From the NCBI GenBank assembly GCA_016702415.1, contig JADJEA010000002.1, positions 1-55,305 of the forward strand: a stretch of DNA of 55,305 nucleotides. The letters run 5' to 3'. The notes beneath the pieces are model-generated. The model had not been told where the DNA came from. It searched no databases and saw nothing but the letters and a program-made list of their open reading frames with translations. The translations under genes were made by a program, and so were the position numbers. Below are positions 10,113-17,791 of this stretch, piece after piece. Position 1 is the first letter of the stretch; each line of letters opens with the position of its first letter. Source of the DNA: Nostocoides sp. (lineage in GTDB: Bacteria; Actinomycetota; Actinomycetes; Actinomycetales; Dermatophilaceae).

Positions 10113-10779
10113 TGACGGCCGTATTCCAACTCCCGCGGGAGGTTGCCTCCCCGGAGGCAAGGAGTACGTCGGTCAAGGTCGGCAAGCGAGACGCTTCGGC
10201 GTCTCGTTTTGCTTTGGTACCCGTTGCGACCGCGCGAGTGCCATCACCTGCTTGCTGCGCCGCGGTGTAGATCTCTGCCGCTTCGTCGTTCCAGTCCACC
10301 CTGGTGACGTCTTGGTCGATGTACAGCCGGGTGAACAGTGCGTCGTTGATTGCTTGTCTCACCTCGGGGCCGTATTTGCTGTAGAGGGTGGGCAGGTCGC
10401 GGAGGAGGCCGATGGCTAGGTCCTGTTCCTTCCAGATACAGATACCAATCTGCCCCACACGGTTCCGGTAGTCGATGGCATGGAGGGAGCATTCGACGAG
10501 AATGTCGCCGCTGCATGCCACGATGACGAAGTTATATTCGGGCGCGGGTGAGGGGCCAGCCTGGCTCCCAATCTTGCGACGAATCTCGCCACCGACCTGG
10601 GCCGCCAGTAAGGAGCGCCACTGGGCGCCAGTTCCTGCCATGCCTCGGATCCCGACGATGGCCCCGACGTGCTCGTCCGCCCAGGCGGCAAGACGCACCA
10701 ACTTCCACCTCCGCAACCGAAACGGCTCGGCCGACGCGCCCGCCACCCCGACGCTACTCATAAGTCTGTAGACCTTCAA
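10066..10779 (-). CDS. Hypothetical protein whose reading frame ends inside tRNA-Ser
   Basis: The core looks like a real soluble protein: RLAAWADEHVGAIVGIRGMA, YNFVIVACSGDILVECSLHA, GQIGICIWKEQDLAIGLLRD, RLYIDQDVTRVDWNDEAAEI. I recognise no family. The last residues, AEGVGFEPTMTLPP, are antisense tRNA and are the familiar artefact seen when a frame runs into a Ser/Leu tRNA. The true end was therefore probably replaced when the island joined the tRNA. Starts are possible at 10779 or at ATG 10761. It diverges from the XRE gene with 16 bases between, so the two may share a control region. Presence of the core as a gene is likely; function is unknown. Confidence 0.5.
   Translation of the reverse strand: MKVYRLMSSVGVAGASAEPFRLRRWKLVRLAAWADEHVGAIVGIRGMAGTGAQWRSLLAAQVGGEIRRKIGSQAGPSPAPEYNFVIVACSGDILVECSLHAIDYRNRVGQIGICIWKEQDLAIGLLRDLPTLYSKYGPEVRQAINDALFTRLYIDQDVTRVDWNDEAAEIYTAAQQAGDGTRAVATGTKAKRDAEASRLPTLTDVLLASGEATSRGSWNTAVMAEGVGFEPTMTLPP
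10187..10215 (+). terminator. Intrinsic terminator after tRNA-Ser
   Basis: CGAGACGC, loop TTCG, GCGTCTCG, then TTTTGCTTT: a textbook rho-independent terminator 75 bases after the tRNA and in its direction. It lies inside the opposite-strand ORF 10066-10779. Confidence 0.85.
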
Positions 10780-10795
10780 GTAGCACCGGCTCAGG

Positions 10796-11020
10796 GTGGG
10801 AGCCGTGGCCGTCGGCGATCTTCAGCGCATCGTGGGGCGGAACCTCCGGGCCTACCGCCTGGCCAAAGGACTGAGCCAAGAAGCCTTCGCCGACGCACTC
10901 GGTGTCCACCGCACCTACATGGGCGGACTCGAGCGAGGAGAGCGCGACCTCACCCTGCAGACCCTGGAGCGGCTGGCCGAGGAAATTGGGGTTGAGGTGG
11001 AGGAGTTGCTGGACGGCTGA
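10796..11020 (+). CDS. Small XRE-family helix-turn-helix regulator
   Basis: A 74-residue protein that is almost only a Cro/CI-type DNA-binding domain: GRNLRAYRLAKGLSQEAFAD, then ALGVHRTYMGGLERGERDLT, then LQTLERLAEEIGVEVEELL. The start is GTG at 10796 or GTG at 10805. A GGTGGGAG-like stretch makes the choice unclear. It resembles stand-alone regulators of mobile elements and restriction or toxin-antitoxin loci. It may control the divergent gene at 10779 or the island operon starting at 11.2 kb; this is inference from position. Confidence 0.8.
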   Translation: MGAVAVGDLQRIVGRNLRAYRLAKGLSQEAFADALGVHRTYMGGLERGERDLTLQTLERLAEEIGVEVEELLDG

Positions 11021-11262
11021 TGGAGGGGAGGAGGCGAGTCGGCGCGCCTACGCCAGGCTCGGAACAGGCTGTGTTGAACTACAGATCATCCGCGGCAAAG
11101 GTGCGTCCCCCGACGTGTCCTCCGGCCGAGGCCCACCAGCAGATCCTGATCACTGCGCGGCCCCGTGCCTTCAGGTAGCGAGCGACCTGAAGCCGGTATA
11201 GCCTGCAGATGAACGACGTTCCGTTCGTTCGTACGGGCAAGCTGAATGAGGTGAAACGCTTC

Positions 11263-11667
11263 ATGAAACGCACAGTCACGATCGCCATGACTTCAGGACT
11301 CGTCATGGCAGGGCTCTCGGCAGCCGCGCAGGCCGACCAGAGGGCAACGACCGGGAAGGCGCTGTACTCCTGCAGTTCAGGCTACTACTGCGCCTGGAAA
11401 GATAGCGCGTATAGCGGCACAAAACTCCTCAACGACAACTCGACCAGCGGCGTGCGCTACCCGTCTCAAAAGGATGCCGTTTCGAGTGGAGTAAATCGAA
11501 CGACCCGATCTTGGTGCGGCGTGAACGAGCTCAGCGCCTCCCCCGACGTGACGGTTGTCCGTTGGTTTGCAGGTGATGAGATCTCAAATCTTGCAGGCAT
11601 TGCCGGCGCGAACGACCGAATTGATCACTATGACGTGATCAGTAACAGCGGGACATGTCCCGCCTGA
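11263..11667 (+). CDS. Secreted peptidase-inhibitor I36-like protein
   Basis: The start ATG at 11263 has GAGGTGA eight bases upstream; a longer frame from 11209 exists. The protein opens with a Sec signal, MKRTVTIAMTSGLVMAGLSA then AAQADQ, and the mature part is about 110 residues. It has cysteines in YSCSSGYYCAW, RSWCGVN and SGTCPA, enough for two disulfides. The CxxGYYC start and RWF/DYD patterns match the small beta-sandwich I36 inhibitor group (SMPI-like) of actinobacteria. Members inhibit metalloproteases, but many relatives have no tested activity, and small secreted bacteriocins can look alike. A strong terminator follows, and the ABC exporter genes lie downstream. Confidence 0.65.
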   Translation: MKRTVTIAMTSGLVMAGLSAAAQADQRATTGKALYSCSSGYYCAWKDSAYSGTKLLNDNSTSGVRYPSQKDAVSSGVNRTTRSWCGVNELSASPDVTVVRWFAGDEISNLAGIAGANDRIDHYDVISNSGTCPA

Positions 11668-11685
11668 TTGGATACGCCAATCGAA

Positions 11686-11725
11686 AGACCGGCCGAATGG
11701 TCAAGGGAGCCCATTCGGCCGGTCT
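11686..11725 (+). terminator. Strong hairpin terminator after the I36-like gene
   Basis: AGACCGGCCGAATGG (11686-11700) and CCATTCGGCCGGTCT (11711-11725) form a perfect 15-bp stem with a 10-base loop, 19 bases after the stop codon. It may partly uncouple expression of the abundant secreted product from the downstream lipoprotein and ABC genes. Confidence 0.85.
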
Positions 11726-11732
11726 CGGCGGG

Positions 11733-12532
11733 ATGATGGTGCTTCTAGTAGGGATTTCTAGTTCTTGCCAGACCGCACCACAATTCCAGAGCAGCGAAGA
11801 ACTCGACAGATGGTCAATCATTCTAGATGTTCGCCGGGGCATGGAACCATACTTATCGGGGCGACGCATGATTGTATGGTCAGACATGGGGTGCCCGAAC
11901 GCTTCATCGTGGCAAAAGTGTTACCGCGGGGGTATCGCTACTCGATACCCTCGACGGGGGTGACGCCGGGAATGCCCGATGTTAGTGCCGTGGCGAGAAG
12001 CTCCTTCGAGCCTGACGCGGAGCAGGCCACTGATATTCCACAATGGGCAACAGAACTTGAGTTTGGTGATGGCTCAACAGTTGAAAGTGTACGATTAGGA
12101 ACTGCAGATGTCCGCAGGAATACTTCGGGATGCGCCGCTGAATCTGCTCATATGATGTTTGGATCGATTCATTCGTATCTTCAATACACTTACCAGCCCC
12201 AAGAACTATTGAAGTTTAGCACTCGCGTGGGATGCGTCCCCGACCACCGCCGCCCGGCAGCAATACGAAGCATGCCTGGCCGCGAATCGCTCCCCAATAC
12301 CGTCCTTGAAGGACCTTCAGAAGGCGGCACAGATGCGTTCCTGGATTCGTACTCAGTGGATCGCTTCGTCTCCATAGATGCGAGCTGTCGTGACCAAACT
12401 AAACTAACCCAGACTTATCGCGCCGATTTTCTGGATGTCGGTGAAGCCTGGCTAAGAAAGAATAGGTCGGATCTCAAGGGCTTAGAGGCCATAACGGAGC
12501 GACTTCGAGCTCTTCTAGAAGAACGCCAGTGA
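11733..12532 (+). pseudogene. Lipoprotein-like hypothetical protein, frameshifted
   Basis: One frame starts at ATG 11733 with MMVLLVGISSSC, a short lipoprotein-type signal, and reads to ILDVRRGMEPYLSGRRMIVW. Around 11890-11960 coding appears to pass to a second frame, which reads PDVSAVARSSFEPDAEQATD, then SFEPDAEQATDIPQWATELE, and ends SDLKGLEAITERLRALLEER. I find no family match. Its codon use is AT-richer than the flanking chromosome, like the rest of the island. The position between the secreted I36-like protein and the ABC exporter suggests an envelope accessory or immunity protein, but this is inference. The initiation site is weak because no clear ribosome-binding site is visible. Confidence 0.4.
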
Positions 12533-12608
12533 ATCTCCCAAGGCCACACTATCAACGGTCCGCCATTCGATCGAAACGCTCATGAAGACCTAAGGAGAGA
12601 CCATTTCT

Positions 12609-13279
12609 ATGTCGGGAGACCCGATCCTTCGATGTGAAAGACTCGCCAAGACGTATAAGGACGGGACGCAAGCGCTTCGCGATGTCACGTTATCAATACG
12701 TGAGGGCGAGCACGTTGCGATCGTGGGTCCAAGTGGCTGCGGGAAGTCTACTCTCCTTCTGTGTATGTCGGGGATTATGCCGACAGACTCTGGGCTTGTG
12801 TACTTCCGGGGTTTACCACTGCCGACTGCTAATGAGAAACGAATGTCTGCACTGAGGGCGAGCCAATTCGGATACGTCTTTCAACTTGGTCATCTTGTTG
12901 AGGAGTTGAGCCTCCTCGACAACGCGATGTTGCCCCTACTTCTTACTCACGGACAGAGATCGGCGGCTCGGGAGAGAGCCCTCGAACTATTCGAACGCCT
13001 GGGAATCGCAAAATTGAATCAGAAACTCCCATCAGAAGTGTCGGTGGGTCAGGCGCAAAGAGCAGCTGTAGCGCGGGCGCTCATTCACCGACCATCCGTC
13101 ATCTTCGCCGACGAGCCGACTGGCTCCTAGACTCTGCGAGTGGGGACACCGTTTTCGACCTCACGAAGGTCGCAGCCGGTGAATCCAACACCGCCGTTGT
13201 CATGGTTACCCACAGCGAGGACCTAGCCGCGCGTTCCACGAGAGTAATTCGCATGCGCGACGGCGAGGTAGATGAGTGA
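12609..13279 (+). CDS. ABC transporter ATPase (MacB/LolD-like), single frameshift
   Basis: ATG at 12609, preceded by AAGGAGA. Walker A is GPSGCGKST (about residues 40-48), the signature is the variant VSVGQAQRAAVARAL, and Walker B is VIFADEPTGS. The frame then meets TAG at 13128-13130. The remainder continues in the next frame as LDSASGDTVFDL and AVVMVTHSEDLAARSTRVIR to TGA at 13277. A single missing C at GGCTCC(C)TAGAC restores the usual EPTGSLD, so one functional gene of 223 codons is likely. The signature has V/Q in place of the usual LSGGQ. It overlaps the permease start in GTGA, so the two are translationally coupled. It powers an FtsX-type exporter. Confidence 0.8.
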
Positions 13280-15203
13280 GAACCTCTCGAAAATGGGACG
13301 CCGCCCAGCTGTGGGTTGCTATTACGTCCCTGCTTGGTTCAATTCTTGTCCTGTGGATTACGACAACTCAGGCAGAGATTGCACGGCAACAGGACCTGCT
13401 GGCCTCAAGGCAAGGCGTTACCGTGCCAGTGAACGAGGCGCGGCAGCCCGTAACCATAGTCCAAGACCGCAGCACCAGCTTCCTGGGCGACGCCGTGGTT
13501 GTGCTGAGGCTCGATGGCTCTCGCTCTGGATCTCCGATACCTCCGAGGGCATCTTCTGTCCCGCAACCAGGGCAGATGCTCGTTTCCCCGGCGTTATCCG
13601 CGCTCTTGAAGCCTGACCGCGGTGCCCTGCTCCGTCGACGACTTCCGGACAGGATTGTCGGGGAGATCTCGAATACGGGCCTGCCCTCTGCGTCCGAGTT
13701 GGTTGCCTACCTTGGGTCGCCTAGCATCTCTCCGCTCGACGGCCAGGGAGTTGTTGAGTTCATTAATCCGCGGCCACAAAGGGCGGGGCAAGCCCTAATC
13801 CTTGGGTTGCTTCTCTTGTCAGTTGCAATACCGACTTTGACGTGTGTCGGTTTAGCCGCGAGAGTCTCGGCCCTCGCCGAGATGCCCGGTGGGCAGCCTT
13901 GAGGCTTGTAGGCTCCAGGCGGCAGCTACGACAGCAGGCGCTGCGAGCAATGCTCCTCGGATCCGTCTTTGGCTCTGGTGTGGGACTACTTGCTGGATGG
14001 TCAGTGCTTCGTGCTGCGCGGCAAGGACTGCTGGGAACGGGACCGTTCGAAGCGCAAGTCCCTATAAAGACTGCCCTAGTTATCACTGCGGCATTAGCAG
14101 GAACCTCAGCATGGGTTGCGGCTACTTCGATACCTTGGTCTGCTGAAGCAGCACTCACGTCTGCACGCCGCGTCGTAAACCGATCAACGATTCACCCCTG
14201 GCGTGCACTGGTGTTACCTTCCGGTCTCATTCTTCTATACCTCGTTGGCGTGTTAAACAGCCAGCGCTCCGACGGGCAAGTTCTGGACAGTTCTGTTCGA
14301 CTCATGGCTGAGGTGGCTGTCGTCATTTTGCTCGTCGGATGCATCCTCATTGGTCCTATTGCTATAAGCATTTGCGCGCGAGCTTTAGGCCATATTTCCG
14401 GTGTGGCGCCATTTCTGGCCTCCCGACGTCTCTCACATGGTCCGGTTGCGGCTGCGCGGTCATCCGCAGTGGTGATACCAACATTGGCGATTGCCGTCAT
14501 GCTCCAAGGGCTAGTTCTCCTCTACGCCACTTCCGTTGACAGGCCTTCCCCCTCGATGACGCCAGGAACCGTGATTGCTTCAGGAAAGCCCGAAACAATC
14601 GAGCGGCTCTCTTCTCTGTCTGGAGTACGATCTATAGAGCCCGTTTCGCCAGGTGAGGGCCGCTCCGCCTGTGTTGACGTGGGGTTTACTTTCTGCACAT
14701 ACAGGATTTCTACAATCCCAGACCCTAGAGTGGTTGAAGAGATTCGCAATGTGGTCTACCAGGAAGACACGACCGAGATCGTAGGATGGGAAGATCCCCG
14801 GCCCCAGAACGTCGTCCATTCATACTACGTCAGCACCCGAATAACCCTGATTGGCGTCGCTCTACTAGGTGTCCTATCTCTAACTATGGCGCTTGTCGAC
14901 ACGGTAATGACCCGAGCGCCGTCCACGTCAATGCTCAGGTCCATGGGACTTTCTTCGGGGGCTGTATTGTTGTCCATGCTGACCGAACTTCTTGGCCCAC
15001 TGATCGTGACAGTCGGGCTCGGAGCGCTCGTGGGACAGGCCGGACTTGGGCTTTTAGCAAAGCTGTTTGGCATGCCGCTGCTGACACCCTGGTCATGGGT
15101 GGTTGCCTGTAGTCTCTCGGTCCTCTTCGCAGCTTTGGTCACCTGTGCATCCATTGCTCCGACACTGAAGAGCCGCTCTCGACCGGAGCGCGTTTTACTC
15201 TAG
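13276..15203 (+). CDS. FtsX-like ABC permease, single frameshift
   Basis: About 640 residues when one frame change is allowed. First part: a membrane helix LWVAITSLLGSILVLWITT, an extracellular region of about 150 residues, then a helix ALILGLLLLSVAIPTLTCVG and ARVSALAE. After about 13880 the second frame continues RDARWAALRLVGSRRQLRQQ, the characteristic FtsX-domain loop that contacts the ATPase. About six further helices follow and a second FtsX-like end, STSMLRSMGLSSGAVLLSML. A four-base loss from GAGCGAG to GAG explains the break well. The paired ATPase overlaps it. MacB/LolCDE-type systems move lipoproteins, peptides or antibiotics across or out of the membrane; here the neighbouring I36-like protein or lipoprotein may be the cargo or the protected target (inference). 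Confidence 0.75.
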
Positions 15204-15250
15204 TGAGTGCCGGTTGAGATGACGTCATGGCTTTCTGCTTGCCATACAGG

Positions 15251-15658
15251 TTATCGCTCACTAGATGCCACGAGACGCTTTCGAACTGCTTCCTTGGTGA
15301 CACCTATCTCCCGCGCGATGGTGCTGTTGCTGGCCCCTGCCGCGTGGAGTTCTAGGATGCGCTGAACTTCCGCGCGGCTTAGTCTTCGAGGGCCGCGCAG
15401 CGCAACGCCTGCCCTATGGAGGTGTTCACGCGCGGTGGTTTCGCCAATGCCCAACTCACTTGCCAGCTCGGCCGTCGAACGCCCAGCGTTGTAACCGTGG
15501 ACCAGGCGCTCGATCGTCGCTGCGCCGATCCGGGGCGTGATTCGATGTGGTTCCCACTGTCTGACCTTGGGCGGGTCCGTGTGGTGCTCAAGTGCACGCG
15601 CGAGTCGTAGGTTGAGCCGCGCCAAGGTCGGCTCGGCGTTGGAGTAACGCGCAAGCAC
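15251..15658 (-). CDS. Helix-turn-helix protein resembling the C-terminal tail of a serine recombinase
   Basis: A 135-residue protein with two HTH units: ERLVHGYNAGRSTAELASEL then GIGETTAREHLHRAGVALRG, and LSRAEVQRILELHAAGASNS then TIAREIGVTKEAVRKRLVAS. Paired HTHs of this kind are found behind the catalytic domain of actinobacterial resolvase-type recombinases, but no catalytic domain precedes it. GTG at 15658 is the only upstream start, since TGA lies three codons before it. The 44-bp repeats begin at that point. It may be a truncated recombinase left by the island or a stand-alone DNA-binding protein. Confidence 0.5.
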   Translation of the reverse strand: MLARYSNAEPTLARLNLRLARALEHHTDPPKVRQWEPHRITPRIGAATIERLVHGYNAGRSTAELASELGIGETTAREHLHRAGVALRGPRRLSRAEVQRILELHAAGASNSTIAREIGVTKEAVRKRLVASSER

Positions 15659-15830
15659 CTCCGCTCACTTCGTCTCGCGGAGGCCGTAGGACCCACCACG
15701 CCCTCCGCTCACTTCGTCTCGCGGAGGCCGTAGGACCCACCACGCCCTCCGCTCACTTCGTCTCGCGGAGGCCGTAGGACCCACCACGCCCTCCGCTCAC
15801 TTCGTCTCGCGGAGGCCGTAGGACCCACCA
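15659..15830. repeat. 44-bp tandem repeat, about 3.9 copies
   Basis: Full copies at 15659-15702, 15703-15746 and 15747-15790 and a partial copy to about 15830, nearly identical. Each contains CTCCGC and GCGGAG as 6-bp inverted arms around TCACTTCGTCTC, and each junction recreates CCACGCCCTCCGC, the tRNA-Ser 3' end. There are no spacers, so it is not CRISPR. The array abuts the start of the HTH gene. The next 254 bases, 15831-16084, hold one copy of the iterated octamer and a small hairpin and show no gene. Confidence 0.9.
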
Positions 15831-15996
15831 CACTTTCCCCCGACACGGGCGGACTCATGGCCGGCGCCCGAGATAGCTGACCGGGGCGGACCATCGGCTA
15901 CATCAATGCCCTCGGTCGAAGCCCTGCCGAGCGTGGCGGCGGGGGTGGGGGCGCGGTTGGTGTAGCCGAGGGCCCGGCATACAGGCCGGATGACCG

Positions 15997-16016
15997 GTCG
16001 GGGCCCCGATCCCGAC
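15997..16016 (-). terminator. Small hairpin downstream of the acyl-CoA synthetase gene
   Basis: GTCGGG and CCCGAC flank an 8-base GC-rich loop about 70 bases after the stop of the minus-strand synthetase. It could terminate that transcript. The stem is short. Confidence 0.35.
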
Positions 16017-16084
16017 TACATCGGCGAGCCAGCCTCGGGCGGAATCGAGGTGCCTGAATGACGAGAGACGCGAACCGTGGCCCG

Positions 16085-17723
16085 TCAGCCCAGTCCGAGT
16101 TCCTGCGACGACACCTGGCGCATTTCGACCTTGCGGACCTTGCCGGTCACGGTCATGGGGAAGTCGTCGACGATCTTGACATAGCGGGGAATCTTGTAGT
16201 GCGCCAGATTGCCGGTGCAGAAGGCCCGCAACGATTCCGCGGTGAGGGCCTCGGCGCCATCGTGCATCCGGATCCACGCGCACAACTCTTCGCCGTACTT
16301 CTCGTCGGGGACGCCGATGACCTGCGCGTCCACGATGTCGGGGGTGCGTGTAGAGAAACTCCTCGATCTCGCGGGGATAGATGTTCTCCCCGCCGCGGAT
16401 GACCATGTCCTTGATGCGGCCGGTGATGCGCACGTAGCCGTCCGGGTCCATCACGGCCAGATCGCCCGTGCGCATCCATCCGTCGACGATGGCCTCGGCG
16501 GTCTTGTCGGGCTCATCCCAATACCCGATCATGACCGAATAGCCCTTGGTGCAGAATTCCCCGGGCTCGCCACGTTTGAGGGTCTCCCCGGTCAGCGGGT
16601 CGGCGACGCGGACCTCCAGGTGCGGGCAGACGCGCCCGACGGTTCCCACCTTGTGGTCGAAGCCGTCGTCTGTGCGCGTCTGGGTCGACACGGGCGAGGT
16701 CTCGGTCATCCCGTAGCAGATCGTCATCTCCTCGATGCCCGCCGCGATGAGCTTCTTCATCAACTCGGCCGGACATGGGGAGCCCGCCATGATCCCCGTC
16801 CGGACGCTGGACAGGTCGTATGCCGCGAAGTCCGGCGGGGCCCGTTCGGCGATGAACATCGTCGGCACGCCATACAGCGATGTGCACTTCTCGGCCTGGA
16901 CCGCAGCAAGGGTCTTGGCGGGATCGAAGCCGGGGGCCGGAATGACCATGCAGGCGCCGTGGCTGGTCGCCGCGAGATTGCCCATAACCATGCCGAAACA
17001 GTGGTAGAAGGGAACGGGAATACAGATCCGGTCGACCTCGGTGTAGCGGCAGATCTCCCCGACGAGGAAGCCGTTGTTGAGGATGTTGAGATGCGACAGC
17101 GTGGCGCCCTTGGGGAATCCCGTTGTCCCGGACGTGTACTGGATATTGATGGCGTCGTCCGCCGACAGCCCGTCGGCGATGGCCTGGACGGCCTCTGGCT
17201 CGACCCCAGCGCTGCGCGCCACGAACTCGTCCCACCCGGGAGTCCCGAAATAGACGACCTCGCGCAGGTCGGCGCAGTCGCCGCGCACCTGTTCGATCAT
17301 TCCGGCGTAGTTGCTCGTCTTGAACTGCTCGACCGCAACCAGAAGCGCCACGCCGGACTGCTTGAGCACGAACTGCAACTCATGGGTCCGATAGGCCGGG
17401 TTGATGTTGACGAGGATGAGCCCCACCTTCGCGGTGGCGTACTGCACGACCGTCCACTGAGCCATATTGGGTGCCCAGATGCCCACGCGCTCGCCAACCG
17501 TGAATCCCGACGCGACCAGCGCCCGGGCGACCTTGTCGACCTCGGCGGCGAACTCGGCATACGTCCAGCGGATGCCTTGCTCACAGTCCACGAGGGCGTC
17601 GCGGTCGCCGTGAGCGGCGACCGTCGCGTCGAGGTTGGCGGAGATGGTCGCGGTCAGCAGTGGCGGGGTCGTCTCCCCGACCGCGTGCGCGAGTGTGGTG
17701 TCGTCATCGACAGTCACGGACAT
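16085..17723 (-). CDS. Acyl-CoA synthetase (AMP-binding, FadD-like), single frameshift
   Basis: Activates a carboxylic acid to its CoA thioester through an acyl-adenylate. ATG at 17723 has AGGAGG six bases upstream. The AMP-binding motif YTSGTTGFPKGAT is near residue 195, followed by the ICYGMTETSP motif, DGWMRTGDLAVMD and ITGRIKDMVIRGGENIYPRE. The first frame fails after FLYTHP; DIVDAQVIGVPDEKYGEE and the terminal lysine segment PMTVTGKVRK continue in the next frame. An extra C in the five-C run at 16340-16344 (G on the plus strand) explains this. Length about 545 residues is normal for medium/long-chain FadD3/FadD-type enzymes. The neighbouring indolepyruvate oxidoreductase would supply or consume acyl-CoA, suggesting amino- or aromatic-acid use. 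Confidence 0.85.
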
Positions 17724-17791
17724 CGATCCTCCTGGCTTCGGTGGGTTGTCGCCAGCCTGCCATGTCGAGCCCGATGCGGCGAGGGGGTGAC

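Larger units (their letters stand above)
10098..15830. mobile_element. Genomic island at tRNA-Ser, remnant of an integrated element
   Basis: CCACGCCCTCCGC from the tRNA 3' end (10098-10110) recurs at 15696-15708 and in two further tandem repeat units. Between them the base and codon use is visibly more AT-rich than elsewhere, especially 11.2-15.2 kb. The iterated GTATGCCG word found about once per kb elsewhere is absent. Contents: an orphan protein gene running into the tRNA, an XRE regulator, a secreted I36-like protein, a lipoprotein-like gene, an ABC ATPase, an FtsX-type permease and a recombinase-like HTH protein. No complete integrase is present, so the element could no longer move by itself. 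Confidence 0.6.

Noticed and set aside
13128..13130. Programmed frameshift or stop recoding in the ABC ATPase
   Set aside because: No slippery heptamer or downstream structure is evident, and a single lost C explains it; similar indels occur in many neighbouring genes.
15251..15658. Sigma factor
   Set aside because: The paired helix-turn-helix motifs lack sigma region 2 and match recombinase tails better.
15659..15830. CRISPR array
   Set aside because: The 44-bp units are directly adjacent with no unique spacers, and no cas gene is near.
10098..15830. Intact prophage or integrative conjugative element
   Set aside because: No integrase, portal, terminase, capsid or conjugation gene is present in the island.
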